Shown: in pieces, positions 1 to 9,436 of the stretch
How the letters are laid out: every line of letters starts with the position of its first letter
How positions within the stretch are numbered: position 1 is the stretch's first letter
DNA from: an uncultured Bacteroidota bacterium
Lineage (GTDB): Bacteria > Bacteroidota > Bacteroidia > Chitinophagales > Chitinophagaceae
NCBI GenBank assembly: GCA_903906365.1
Contig: CAIVKC010000069.1
Location: forward strand, 102,628 to 166,627
Length of the DNA stretch: 64,000 nt
Direction of reading: 5' to 3'
Notes under the pieces: generated by a model
What the model saw: only the letters and a program-made list of their open reading frames with translations
Databases searched by the model: none
What the model was told of the DNA's origin: nothing
Program-made: the position numbers and the translations under genes

Positions 1-1
1 C

Positions 2-1582
2 CTCTGGTTATTGAGTTGTTATCCCCTTTGCAGCAAGGCTCAGCAAAACACCGGCCGGGTGGATATTCAGCATTACCGGTTCAGCATTGAAGTAAGTGAC
101 TTAAATGATACCATCCGTGGAACAGCCGAAATCGAGCTGGAAATGGCAGGCAGCAGCCTCAGTCTGGACCTGGCAACCCTTGATTCTGCGGGCAGGGGAA
201 TGCATGTAAGCCAGGTAAAGGAAGATAACCGGGACCTGATGTTCACCCATTCAGATAATACCCTAAAGATTTTGTTTGCGGAAAATGGCAGCCTGTCAAC
301 CCACCGAAAATTGTCCGTCTCTTATTACGGCATCCCCTCTGACGGTCTGATCATTTCACGCAACAAATTCAATCACCGTACTTTTTTTGCCGACAACTGG
401 CCAAACCGGGCGCATTACTGGATTCCCTGCATTGATCATCCCTCAGACAAGGCTACTGTCGACTTTATTGTGATGGCTCCTGATCACTACCAGGTAATCG
501 CCAATGGACAAAAGACCGAAGAAATCAATTGGCCCGGGCACCTCCGGGAAACCCATTACCAGGAGAGTGTGGAACTGCCCACCAAGGAAATGGCCATTGG
601 GGTGGCCGATTTTGCGGTACATTATGCCGGAGCATATCAGTGTATTCCGGTATACAGCTGGGTATTTCCGGAAGAACGCGTCAACGGTTTCTTCGATTAT
701 GATCTGGCTCTGGACATCCTGCCCTATTTCATCACCCGTGTATGTCCCTACCCTTACAAAAAGCTGGCTAACGTGGAGTCCAGGACCCGGTTCGGTGGCG
801 CTGAAAATGCGAATGCTATTTTTTATTCCGAAAATTCCATCCGCGGGGACCGCAGTAACGAATCCCTCCTGGTCCATGAAATTGCCCACCAGTGGTTTGG
901 CAATTCAGCCACAGAAAAAGACTGGCGTCATTTATGGCTGAGTGAAGGATTTGCCACATACATGACCCATCTTTACCTTGAACATAAATACGGATCCGAT
1001 ACGCTCCGTTTTCGAATGAGCGCCGACCGGCAAAAAGTGATTGATTTTGCCAGGATACGCCATACTCCGGTGGTTGACAGTTCAGCGGCACCCGATTTCA
1101 TGAAATTACTCAATGCCAACAGCTACCAGAAAGGCGGCTGGGTCCTGCACATGCTCCACCAAAAGATCGGGGATGCTGCTTTTTGGATGGGTATACGCGC
1201 TTATTACGCCCGGTTTGCGGGCCATAATGCAGATACAGATGATTTCAGAAGGGAAATGGAAAAAGCCAGCGGGACGGATTTGGGAAAGTTTTTTCAGCAA
1301 TGGTTATGGACGCCCGGCCATCCGGTCCTTGATATCAAATGGAAATACCGGGCCAAACCGGCCGGCGTCGTATTACAAATCACCCAATTGCAGTCCCCCC
1401 TTTTTGAGTTCCCCCTGCAGGTACTTCCCATTGCCGGCGGCGGCCCGCTGGTGGCAACTACTGTGGAAATTAAACAAAAACGGACCGAGATCGTTATACC
1501 CATGGCAGAAAGGCCGTTGGAACTGAAATTTGATCCGGATGTAAACCTGCTGTTCGAAACAGCATCGCCCAAGCATCCCTGA
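2..1582 (+). CDS. M1 family zinc aminopeptidase, 5' end cut by window edge
   Basis: Peptidase family M1 (gluzincin) that removes N-terminal residues from peptides. The zinc site is visible as HEIAHQWFGN followed 18 residues later by the Glu of WLSEGFATY. The exopeptidase motif, usually GAMEN or GGMEN, reads GGAEN here, upstream of NAIFY. The frame stays open to the first base, and the residues before AQQNTGRVD are hydrophobic and cysteine-bearing, like the end of a signal peptide. The true start is therefore probably outside the window, and the in-frame TTG at 11 is unlikely to be it. The visible part is about 525 residues, shorter than the four-domain members, so this looks like the compact form with catalytic domain and short C-terminal beta domain. 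Probably secreted or periplasmic. Confidence 0.88.
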   Translation, partial: LWLLSCYPLCSKAQQNTGRVDIQHYRFSIEVSDLNDTIRGTAEIELEMAGSSLSLDLATLDSAGRGMHVSQVKEDNRDLMFTHSDNTLKILFAENGSLSTHRKLSVSYYGIPSDGLIISRNKFNHRTFFADNWPNRAHYWIPCIDHPSDKATVDFIVMAPDHYQVIANGQKTEEINWPGHLRETHYQESVELPTKEMAIGVADFAVHYAGAYQCIPVYSWVFPEERVNGFFDYDLALDILPYFITRVCPYPYKKLANVESRTRFGGAENANAIFYSENSIRGDRSNESLLVHEIAHQWFGNSATEKDWRHLWLSEGFATYMTHLYLEHKYGSDTLRFRMSADRQKVIDFARIRHTPVVDSSAAPDFMKLLNANSYQKGGWVLHMLHQKIGDAAFWMGIRAYYARFAGHNADTDDFRREMEKASGTDLGKFFQQWLWTPGHPVLDIKWKYRAKPAGVVLQITQLQSPLFEFPLQVLPIAGGGPLVATTVEIKQKRTEIVIPMAERPLELKFDPDVNLLFETASPKHP

Positions 1583-1746
1583 TTTCAGCTGTCTGTACTG
1601 GCCTGGGATGACTAGTGAATGAGAGGAATCGATTATAGCGTGCCGAACCGGCTCAGGAAACCTTTTATATTTTATCTGTTTCAATCTTATCTTAACTTTA
1701 CGGCTTTATCCCCATAATAAGCTAAAAAACCCCCTCCCGGATTATC

Positions 1747-3567
1747 ATGAAAATTTTGCTGCATTATATAAGACCTTATCGCTGGCTTGTCTTCCTTGCA
1801 CTCATCCTGGCTGCCATCAACCAGGTATTCTCCCTGTTTGCCCCCATGATCAGCGGAAGGCTGCTTGATCTGTTTGCAAATCATCCGCACACTTACCCGG
1901 ACCATACGCCAAGGGACGAACAAGGATATCTATTCGGCAAAGGCACCTATCATGGATTGCTTTATTTCCTGATGCTGCTAATCGGCACTGCCATGGTCAG
2001 CAGAATTGCCAAAGCCTTCCAGGATTATTTCGTAAACGTCATCATCCAGAAGTTCGGGGCCTCCATCTTTACTGACGGCCTGAAACATTCCATGCGGCTT
2101 CCCTATCAGGATTTTGAAGACCAGCGGAGCGGGGAAACCCTTTCCATTCTTACCAAGGTTCGGACTGATACGGAGAAATTCATCAGCAATTTTGTTAATG
2201 TCTTTTTCATTATAATAGTGAGTATCATTTTTGTATCGATCTATTCCTTTCAGCTTCACTGGGCCATCATGCCTGTATATGCCGGAGGAATCATCCTCAT
2301 CGCATTTGTTACCAGTCTGCTGAGCCGAAAAATTAAGATCATTCAGAAAACCATAGTCCGGGAAACCACTTCACTGGCGGGTTCAACTACCGAAAGCCTC
2401 CGCAATATTGAAATCGTTAAGAGCCTGGGCCTCACCGATCAGGAAGTAAACCGTCTCAATAACAATACCTATAAGATTCTGGGTCTGGAGCTGCGTAAGG
2501 TAAAAAGTATCCGCTCCTTGAGTTTCATACAGGGAACCATGGTCAATTTCCTCCAACAGGTGATATCCTTTACCCTGCTGTGGCTGGTGTTCAGGAATTC
2601 CATCACCCCGGGTCAATACCTTTCCCTGATGTTTTATGGCTTTTTTATTTTTGGCCCCATGCAGGAAGTCGGTAACATCATTATTTCCTACCGGGAAGCA
2701 GAAGCCTCTCTGAATAATTTCCATAAACTGATGCTGAGACAAATTGAGCCAAAACCTGCCCAGCCCAAACATATTGGTGTTATTGAGGAACTGGAGTTCC
2801 GCCATATTTCTTTCAAACATCAGACAGCCCAGTATAAAGCCCTCGATAACATTTCCTTCGATGTAAAAAAAGGGCAGACCATTGCTTTTGTTGGCCCCAG
2901 CGGATCAGGAAAGAGTACACTTGTTAAATTGCTTGTGGGATTATACCGGCCCCAGCAGGGTCAGATCTTCTATGATGGCATTGATGGCAATGACATAGAC
3001 TTTGATGAGCTCAGGAGCCAGATTGGTTTCGTAACCCAGGATACCCAGTTATTTGCCGGATCGATCAAAGAAAACCTCCTGTTTGTCAATCCGCTGGCCA
3101 GCGAAAAAGATTTACAGGATGCATTGGAAAAGTCCAGCTGCAACGGATTGTTGAGCAGGGCTGAAAATGGCATTGAAACCATCATTGGTGAAGGAGGTCT
3201 TAAATTAAGCGGTGGCGAAAAACAGCGCATTGCCATTGCCCGGGCCCTGCTTCGCAAACCCTACCTGCTTATTTTTGACGAAGCCACCTCTGCCCTGGAT
3301 TCACTCACCGAAGAGGAAATCACCCAAACCATTCGGGAGGTTTCCTCCAAAGGCAACCAGATAACCGTACTGATTGCCCATAGGTTATCCACCATCATGC
3401 ATGCGGACCGCATCTTTGTACTGGAAAAGGGGGAGATTATTGAAACAGGTTCGCACAGCAGCCTGTTGCAGGAAAAGGGACTCTATTATGCCATGTGGCG
3501 TCAGCAGATCGGCGAAAGAAAATTTTCAGCCCTTACCCCGGGGCAACCTGCCATTGTTTCCAATTAA
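1747..3567 (+). CDS. ABC transporter, fused permease and ATPase (exporter type)
   Basis: Half-size ABC exporter of 606 residues. The N-terminal transmembrane domain (about residues 1-330) has hydrophobic helices near 10-35, 75-95, 155-200 and 275-305. The C-terminal ATPase carries Walker A GPSGSGKS near 382, signature LSGGEKQR near 487, Walker B LLIFDEAT near 507 and an H-loop IAHRLST near 543. It resembles the MsbA/lipid and drug exporter group and would work as a homodimer in the inner membrane. The substrate cannot be read from the sequence. It stands alone between the aminopeptidase and the DUF983 gene. A weak -7-like box TAACTTTA (1693-1700) lies 46 bases before the ATG. Confidence 0.92.
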   Translation: MKILLHYIRPYRWLVFLALILAAINQVFSLFAPMISGRLLDLFANHPHTYPDHTPRDEQGYLFGKGTYHGLLYFLMLLIGTAMVSRIAKAFQDYFVNVIIQKFGASIFTDGLKHSMRLPYQDFEDQRSGETLSILTKVRTDTEKFISNFVNVFFIIIVSIIFVSIYSFQLHWAIMPVYAGGIILIAFVTSLLSRKIKIIQKTIVRETTSLAGSTTESLRNIEIVKSLGLTDQEVNRLNNNTYKILGLELRKVKSIRSLSFIQGTMVNFLQQVISFTLLWLVFRNSITPGQYLSLMFYGFFIFGPMQEVGNIIISYREAEASLNNFHKLMLRQIEPKPAQPKHIGVIEELEFRHISFKHQTAQYKALDNISFDVKKGQTIAFVGPSGSGKSTLVKLLVGLYRPQQGQIFYDGIDGNDIDFDELRSQIGFVTQDTQLFAGSIKENLLFVNPLASEKDLQDALEKSSCNGLLSRAENGIETIIGEGGLKLSGGEKQRIAIARALLRKPYLLIFDEATSALDSLTEEEITQTIREVSSKGNQITVLIAHRLSTIMHADRIFVLEKGEIIETGSHSSLLQEKGLYYAMWRQQIGERKFSALTPGQPAIVSN

Positions 3568-3752
3568 ACGGGTTTCCCATGCAAACAGCGGGCTGCGCCC
3601 TAAATGGGCAAAATGGGCATGGCCTCTGAGCGTCATTACCAGGCAGCTGCCGGGGGGGAAATATGCACCCACTGATCAACGGGATTTTTCTTCCTCCAAG
3701 TGAATAATAGTTTTCTGTGTACATACAGGCTGTCAAAGGCCTGGTTTTGTCC

Positions 3753-3760
3753 TACCTTTG
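3753..3760 (+). promoter_or_regulatory. -7 box TACCTTTG for the DUF983 gene
   Basis: Exact match to the Bacteroidota -7 consensus TAnnTTTG, 74 bases before the ATG at 3835. No good TTTG -33 element at about 19 bases spacing. Confidence 0.45.
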
Positions 3761-3834
3761 CCGGGAATTTAACAAACCCGGGTCCGAGTCATTGGCGGAA
3801 ATCAAAGGACCCTCAGCAATAAACATCCATAAGC

Positions 3835-4296
3835 ATGTCAGCAGAGAACAAACCCAATTATTTTTGGAGCATACTTACCTTCAAATGCCCCCGTTGCAGG
3901 AGGGGCGATATGTTTTCTAATAAAAACCCATGGCATCTCAAAGAGATTGTGAAGATGCCTGAAAAATGCGCGGAGTGCGGTCAGCCTTTTGAACTGGAAG
4001 TAGGATTCTGGTACGGTACGGGTTATGTGAGCTACGCACTCACTTTTGCCATGTCCGTGGCCACTTTTGTAGCCTGGTGGGTCCTCATTGGCATGTCCAC
4101 CGAAGACAACCGCTTTTTCTGGTGGATGGGTCTCAATGCCATCTTCCTGATTGTCATGCAACCCTGGATTATGCGGCTCAGCCGGGTTGTATATCTGTAT
4201 TTCTTTGTCGGTTATGATTCCAATTACAAACAAACTGATGTCAAAACTTTTGATTATCAGACTAAGGATTATTATAAGAAGGACACGGGTCAATGA
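3835..4296 (+). CDS. DUF983 family zinc-ribbon membrane protein
   Basis: A 153-residue protein of the DUF983 family, function unknown. It has an N-terminal zinc-ribbon-like pair, CPRC at 18-21 and CAEC at 45-48, then the GFWYGTGYVSYAL segment typical of the family, two or three transmembrane helices (about 62-85, 90-112 and 115-130), and a charged tail. The ATG at 3835 places CPRC in the usual position. It has its own -7 box and is followed by a strong terminator, so it is probably monocistronic. Confident in family, not in role. Confidence 0.85.
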   Translation: MSAENKPNYFWSILTFKCPRCRRGDMFSNKNPWHLKEIVKMPEKCAECGQPFELEVGFWYGTGYVSYALTFAMSVATFVAWWVLIGMSTEDNRFFWWMGLNAIFLIVMQPWIMRLSRVVYLYFFVGYDSNYKQTDVKTFDYQTKDYYKKDTGQ

Positions 4297-4307
4297 ACCA
4301 TAAAACG

Positions 4308-4335
4308 AAAGCCGGGAAAATATCCCGGCTTTTTG
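4308..4335. terminator. Intrinsic terminator between convergent genes
   Basis: Inverted repeat AAAGCCGGGA / TCCCGGCTTT around a 5-nt loop, followed by a T tract. It starts 12 bases after the DUF983 stop. The A run on the other side suits it to stop the minus-strand TonB-receptor transcript too. Confidence 0.88.
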
Positions 4336-4440
4336 TTTTGTAACTATTGAAATGGGTTAGTAACACCGATATTAACGATAATATTTACCTATTATTATGT
4401 ACTGACTGACCCGCCGCTGATGGCTGCTAAGCATTTCCCT

Positions 4441-6987
4441 TTAATTGATTTGATCTGTGTTTTTAGCCTGCTTCCAGGCAAAGTCAAAGGGGAAATCGAG
4501 CTTCAGGGCTATATTTCTTCCGATCCCGTAAATACCATGGGAAGGGTTGTTGTCGGAAGCATTGTAATAAAAATATTTAAGCCGGCTCAGGTGATCAAAA
4601 TAGGCAACATCAAAGAGGTTATTTCCCATGATATAGAAATTAAAGATCGTCTTTCCGGCTTTATTGGTAAATCCTGCCCCGGCTCCTGCATTGAAGAGGG
4701 TATATCCCGGAGTGGGCGTTTCGGTATTATCAGCCAGGTAGGCCCTTTGCTGGCTGGCGTAATAGGCCAGTTGAATCTTCAGGAAACCATTGATGATGTG
4801 GTGCTTTTTGCTTTCAAAATCATACCTCAGTTCTGAAATGCCATGAAAGGGGGGAATGAAAGGAAGATATTTATTGCTGTCATTTTGCCTGGAGGGATCA
4901 ATTCCCTTGTTGCGCCCATATACGGCAGAAAGGCTGTTTTCAAAATGGAGGGACTTCACCGGATGGATATCAATGCTTAATTCCCCGCCAAAAAGTTGCG
5001 CTTTCCCCTGCTGGAACTTATAAGTCTGGTTGCCTGGGACGATCACCGAATCCCCTCCGGCTGCATTCAGCAACCGCTGGTTGAAAATATAGTCCGAAAT
5101 TGAATTATTAAATACACTGGCGCTGATTACCGCATATTTGGAGGAATAGGTAAACCCGATGTCCTCCTGCAGACTGAATTCGGGCCTGAATGAAGCATTC
5201 CCGATCTGATAGACATTGGTACCCGGATGTACCCCGTTGGAGGATATTTCCGAGATATTGGGAGCACGGTATCCTCTGGAGATATTGGCCTTGAAGGACA
5301 GCTTTTCGGTAAAATTATAGGTTGCTCCCAGGCTGCCGGAAACACCGGAAAATCCATGCCTGTAGTTATCAAAGGCCTTCTGTGCGCCCATTGTGTCCTT
5401 ACCGTAGACAGGCTCATCAAATCCGGTAACCGGGTTGGCCCTGATATACAGCTGGCTGTTGGAAAAAGTACGGCTGTCAAAGCGGACACCTCCGGAAACA
5501 TCCAGTTTGTCAAAAGTTTTCTTGATCATTACAAAAGGTCCGATGTCAAACTGGTGATAGGGCGGTATGACGAATTCAGTTCCTTTGGTAACGTTGTTGT
5601 CCTGAAACATGCCGTTGATGCCGGCTGTCGTGCTCCATCCGCTGAATTCCGGAAGAAAATATTTTATATCGTAGGAATACGTGTTGAGCTGCAAATACAA
5701 TCCGGCGAGATCCTGGTAAGGCTCCTGGGGATGATTAAACTCCCGGCGCACACTTCGCTGAAACCCTGCATTGACAGCCAGGCGTCCATTGTTTCCAATG
5801 GTGAAATTGTTGGCAGAATATATCCTGAAATGCTGCACCCGCTGATGGAGTGTTGTAATTGCATAGGACTTTAGTTCCTGCGGGGTCACAACCGGCCTGA
5901 AGGTATCCGCCTCTGTGATCTGTCGGGTGAACTTTCCTGTCAGGGAGTCCCGGCTTCCGTCGGGAATTTCCTGGAGGTCGTCGATCAGGGATGCATTGAC
6001 ATGGGAATAGCCCCAGGACCTGTGAAGCCCGACTGAAATATTGGCGTCTGTTTCATTAAAACCGGTATTATAGACCCGTCCGTTAATCCTGTTCTGGTAA
6101 TTGGTGGCTTCCTTATGCGAGAGCCTGCCCATCCATTCCAGCCCGTTTCTGGTGGAACCCAGCATGGCTGAACCGCCTGCCATACCATTATTTGACTGAT
6201 ACTCAGTCACAATGTCCCCAATCAGTTTGCCTTCGGGGGCAGGCTGTGTGGGAATCAGGTTGACCACCCCGGCCAGTGCGTCTGATCCATAGGTGAGACT
6301 TGCGGGCCCCTTTATGACTTCAATTCTCTCTATACTATATTGATCCACTTCGATACCATGCTCGGCACCCCATTGCTGACCCTCCTGGCGGACCCCGTCA
6401 TAGAGGGTAAGTATGCGGTTGTATCCCAGGCCCCGGATAAAGGGTTTGGAAACATTCGGTCCCGTGGTAAGCGCGCTCACACCCGGAACCTTTGCAATGG
6501 CGTCAATGATATTGGTACTCAGGTTGGTTGTGAGGTAAGCATGGTTAATGGCTACGATGGGAACAGGGCTTCTCTTAATCTGGGTGGCCTTTGACAATCC
6601 GGTTACCACCACCGGGCTTTCTTCCACGAATTCATCAGCCAGTTCAAAATTGGCGATGGTTGAGCCATTTATCACAATCGTCCTGGTCAGGGTCTTGAAT
6701 CCAATGGAATGTACTTCTACCAGGTATTTGCCGGAAGGAAGGGAATGAATCATGTAATTTCCGTTGGAATCCGCAACCACTCCCAGTTTCAGATCTGAGA
6801 TATAAACCGAGGCGCTGGGCAGTGGGGTACCCTTTCCTTTTTCGGTAATTCTCCCCGATAAGGACCCGTTATCCGGATTAGACAGGCCGGTATCTGGGTC
6901 CGCCAAAGCCTGTTGAGTCAGCAGAACCTGGCTTAAAACAAGGAGGGTGATACAACAGGATAACAGTCGGCGTGTGGTTGAATACAT
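4441..6987 (-). CDS. TonB-dependent outer membrane receptor
   Basis: Outer-membrane active transporter of 848 residues. In order: signal peptide (hydrophobic to about residue 29), a CarboxypepD_reg-like beta domain (about 42-120; GRITEKGKGTPLPSASVYI), the plug (about 130-255, with FIRGLGYNRILTLYDGVR and IEVIKGPASLTYGSDALAGVVN), then a 22-strand-type barrel to the C-terminus. The plug resembles receptors for metals, siderophores or haem rather than SusC glycan porins (no SusD gene, no SusC-type linker). The substrate is not determined. It lies about 108 bases downstream of the small secreted-protein gene on the same strand, and the two are probably co-transcribed. Confidence 0.92.
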   Translation of the reverse strand: MYSTTRRLLSCCITLLVLSQVLLTQQALADPDTGLSNPDNGSLSGRITEKGKGTPLPSASVYISDLKLGVVADSNGNYMIHSLPSGKYLVEVHSIGFKTLTRTIVINGSTIANFELADEFVEESPVVVTGLSKATQIKRSPVPIVAINHAYLTTNLSTNIIDAIAKVPGVSALTTGPNVSKPFIRGLGYNRILTLYDGVRQEGQQWGAEHGIEVDQYSIERIEVIKGPASLTYGSDALAGVVNLIPTQPAPEGKLIGDIVTEYQSNNGMAGGSAMLGSTRNGLEWMGRLSHKEATNYQNRINGRVYNTGFNETDANISVGLHRSWGYSHVNASLIDDLQEIPDGSRDSLTGKFTRQITEADTFRPVVTPQELKSYAITTLHQRVQHFRIYSANNFTIGNNGRLAVNAGFQRSVRREFNHPQEPYQDLAGLYLQLNTYSYDIKYFLPEFSGWSTTAGINGMFQDNNVTKGTEFVIPPYHQFDIGPFVMIKKTFDKLDVSGGVRFDSRTFSNSQLYIRANPVTGFDEPVYGKDTMGAQKAFDNYRHGFSGVSGSLGATYNFTEKLSFKANISRGYRAPNISEISSNGVHPGTNVYQIGNASFRPEFSLQEDIGFTYSSKYAVISASVFNNSISDYIFNQRLLNAAGGDSVIVPGNQTYKFQQGKAQLFGGELSIDIHPVKSLHFENSLSAVYGRNKGIDPSRQNDSNKYLPFIPPFHGISELRYDFESKKHHIINGFLKIQLAYYASQQRAYLADNTETPTPGYTLFNAGAGAGFTNKAGKTIFNFYIMGNNLFDVAYFDHLSRLKYFYYNASDNNPSHGIYGIGRNIALKLDFPFDFAWKQAKNTDQIN

Positions 6988-7095
6988 AAATACATATATA
7001 ATTAAATCTGCCGGATTAAAAAGGCAGTTTGATGAACAATGGGGGAAAGTTAAGGGGCAATCTGAAACAGCGAACAGGATAAATGGGGGATGACC

Positions 7096-7500
7096 TTATG
7101 CCATGAACGCAAATCTGACAGCGGGAAAAACGGGCGGGCCGCGCAGGTGGGCCAGGTAGAGGTCCCTACCTATAATAACCAGGAAATTTTCTGCATTTTT
7201 AGGTGACGGGGATCCTGACAAACTCGTCAAGTCAGGCTCCTGCGGGTCGGTAAATGGGGATTCCACCACCAGATTGTCCGCATTGCAGTTAAACCCGGCA
7301 TTATGAAGCTGCGCCTGCTTTTGCGCATTCGATTTGATGGGGGTATCCTTATGATTGGCGACAAAATCATGCAGGGCTATTTTTGGCGTTATGCTGAATG
7401 CAAAAACAGCCAGCACAAAAAAAGCGATGATTCTTTGAAAGAAAGAATGATATGTCTTGTTATTTGACACCAGGTTGCAAATTAGTTCATTTTTTTTCAA
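7096..7500 (-). CDS. Small secreted protein paired with TonB receptor, unknown function
   Basis: A 134-residue protein with a hydrophobic segment (about residues 23-41) that looks like a signal peptide with a long polar N-region, then a soluble part. It carries possible metal ligands: ALHDFVANHKD, a second His at the AQLHNAGFNC stretch, and a single Cys. The motif NLVVESPF and a C-terminal RGPP recall small proteins I associate with Bacteroidota metal or TonB receptor loci; that is recollection, not a search result. It is directly upstream of the TonB receptor on the same strand, so an accessory or sensor role in uptake is inferred. No enzymatic motif is seen. Confidence 0.62.
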   Translation of the reverse strand: MKKNELICNLVSNNKTYHSFFQRIIAFFVLAVFAFSITPKIALHDFVANHKDTPIKSNAQKQAQLHNAGFNCNADNLVVESPFTDPQEPDLTSLSGSPSPKNAENFLVIIGRDLYLAHLRGPPVFPAVRFAFMA

Positions 7501-7560
7501 AACTATTTGACCTGTCCACCCTTTTGCATAATCATTGGTTAAAAGTACGCGGACCGGGGG

Positions 7561-9402
7561 TTATTTGCTGAAGATAACCGTAAAAACAGACCCCCGGCCT
7601 TCCTCACTCTCACATTGTATGGTGCCGTTTAGTTCTTCGACAATGCGTTTCACTATGGCCAGGCCCAGGCCGGTGGAGGGTTCTCCTTCGGTGGAGTAGG
7701 ATGAAATTTTTCCGTATTTTGAAAACAAATAAGGCAGTTCCTCCTTTTTTATTCCCACCCCTTCGTCCCTTACAATGATGCTGATTTCGGCGGGTTGTTC
7801 CAGGACCTCCAATGCTACTTTTTTGCCGCGATGGGTAAACTTAATGGCATTGGACAGGAGGTTTTCGCAAATGCGGGAAAGCAGGTTGTGATCACTCAGC
7901 AGGTAAACCGGATGGTCTGGTAAAACCACCTCCAGGAGGATATCCTTCTTTTGAGCCAGATGCCTAAAGGTGTCGGCCACCGATCCAATACAACCATTCA
8001 ATTCGATGTTTTCCAGGTTAAGACGGCTTCGGTTGGTCTGGGCCTTTTCCACGTCCAGTATACGGCGGATCAGGTTTTCTCCGTAAAGGGTGGCTTCCCG
8101 GATCCTTTTAACTGCCTTATGCTGCTCTTCATTGAGTTGACCCGCATCAGCCCCCAATACCTGGCTCCACATGCCGATACTGGCAAAGGGTGTCCCCAGG
8201 TCATGAGATACAATGCTGATCAGGGCGTTTTTTTCAAAATTAAGCTCCGCGAGTTTTTCATTTTGTTCCATGATCAGCTTATTGGTAGACTGCAGTTCCC
8301 TGTTTGCATTGCGTTTGGTTATAAATCCCCAGGCAATAACAATCAGGATCAGCAGCAGGGCGATGGAAGTGACCAGGGCCGTCCGGCTGCGGAATACCTG
8401 TTTATCGACCTCGGTCTGCAGCAGCAACTTTTCGTTTTCCCGCTGACGGGCATGATACTGTTCCTGGAGTTGCGCCACTTTCCGGGTGGTTTCACTATTG
8501 ACCATCGAAGTATCCAGGTCATACCATTTCTGCTGATAATCGTAGGCTTTGGTGTAATCACCCTTTCGCTGGTAGAGTTTGGCTTCGATAGAATAACTTT
8601 CCGCCTCCTTGCTTTTTGCATGTAGTTCCCGGGCCATCGCAAGCGACATGTCCACATACTTGCGGGCAGAGTCGTAATGACCCATTTCAATGTAATTGTC
8701 TGCAATATTGAGACAGTCTATCCATAGATCTGCCATCTGGTCCGGCTTTTGGTGGCTGACATAATTTCTGAAAAAATAGGACAGCGCCACATCGTACTGC
8801 TTTTTGAAAAAATAGGTGTTTCCCAGGTTATTATACAGGGTGGATACATCCTCCGGCCTGGGATGGGTGAAGACCTCCAGAACGGACAACCCCTTTTTGA
8901 GGAATACCAGGGCGCTGTCATGCATCTTGAGGTAATTGTACAGGGCGCCCAGGTTCGTGAACTTCTGGATCATATTGGCGGTATCATAGGCGTTGCTGAC
9001 CGCCAGACTCTGCAGGTATACCTCCTTGGCCTGCACATACTCCTTCATCTCCGTATAAACAATGGCCAGATCCACCAATTCCGCGGCTTCGTAATCCTTC
9101 CTTTTTAACTTTCTGGCCTGTTCGAGCGCCTGCAGGTAGTAATCGCTGGCTTTGCTGTAATCACTTTTGAACTCCTCACGCAAACCCTTCACGCGCAGCG
9201 CAAAATAATTCCCCGTTGGAAAATTAAGTCTTACCGATAATTTTGAAATATAGTCGCTGTAGTAATCAAGGGAGTCAATTTTTTCTTCTGAAAAATCCAT
9301 ACACCGTGTGTATATATTTTTCAGGTAATTGGTATCGGCCTGCGAAAAGCCAGGAAGGGAAATGCAGCAATAGAGTAATAAAAAAAATAACCTCACAGCC
9401 AT
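7561..9402 (-). CDS. Sensor histidine kinase with TPR periplasmic domain
   Basis: A 613-residue hybrid of a TPR sensor and a histidine kinase. A signal peptide (MAVRLFFLLLYCCISLPGFS) leads into about six tetratricopeptide repeats (residues 50-290), a coiled coil, one transmembrane helix (about 335-358), a HisKA domain with the H-box VSHDLGTPF near residue 399, and an HATPase_c domain with NLLSNAIKFT (N box), DEGVGIK (G1) and STGLGLAIVKRI (G2). All catalytic boxes are present. I choose the ATG at 9402 over an upstream in-frame start at 9459, because it begins the signal peptide and avoids overlap with the regulator gene. It sits 34 bases downstream of its likely partner regulator, so the pair forms a two-component operon. 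Confidence 0.9.
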   Translation of the reverse strand: MAVRLFFLLLYCCISLPGFSQADTNYLKNIYTRCMDFSEEKIDSLDYYSDYISKLSVRLNFPTGNYFALRVKGLREEFKSDYSKASDYYLQALEQARKLKRKDYEAAELVDLAIVYTEMKEYVQAKEVYLQSLAVSNAYDTANMIQKFTNLGALYNYLKMHDSALVFLKKGLSVLEVFTHPRPEDVSTLYNNLGNTYFFKKQYDVALSYFFRNYVSHQKPDQMADLWIDCLNIADNYIEMGHYDSARKYVDMSLAMARELHAKSKEAESYSIEAKLYQRKGDYTKAYDYQQKWYDLDTSMVNSETTRKVAQLQEQYHARQRENEKLLLQTEVDKQVFRSRTALVTSIALLLILIVIAWGFITKRNANRELQSTNKLIMEQNEKLAELNFEKNALISIVSHDLGTPFASIGMWSQVLGADAGQLNEEQHKAVKRIREATLYGENLIRRILDVEKAQTNRSRLNLENIELNGCIGSVADTFRHLAQKKDILLEVVLPDHPVYLLSDHNLLSRICENLLSNAIKFTHRGKKVALEVLEQPAEISIIVRDEGVGIKKEELPYLFSKYGKISSYSTEGEPSTGLGLAIVKRIVEELNGTIQCESEEGRGSVFTVIFSK

Positions 9403-9436
9403 TAAATTACTTGACCGGGGTAATTTAATAAAACTT

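Noticed and set aside
6988..7095. Riboswitch or Fur-type site before the TonB receptor
   Set aside because: No cobalamin-type conserved blocks and no convincing 19-bp Fur palindrome were seen.
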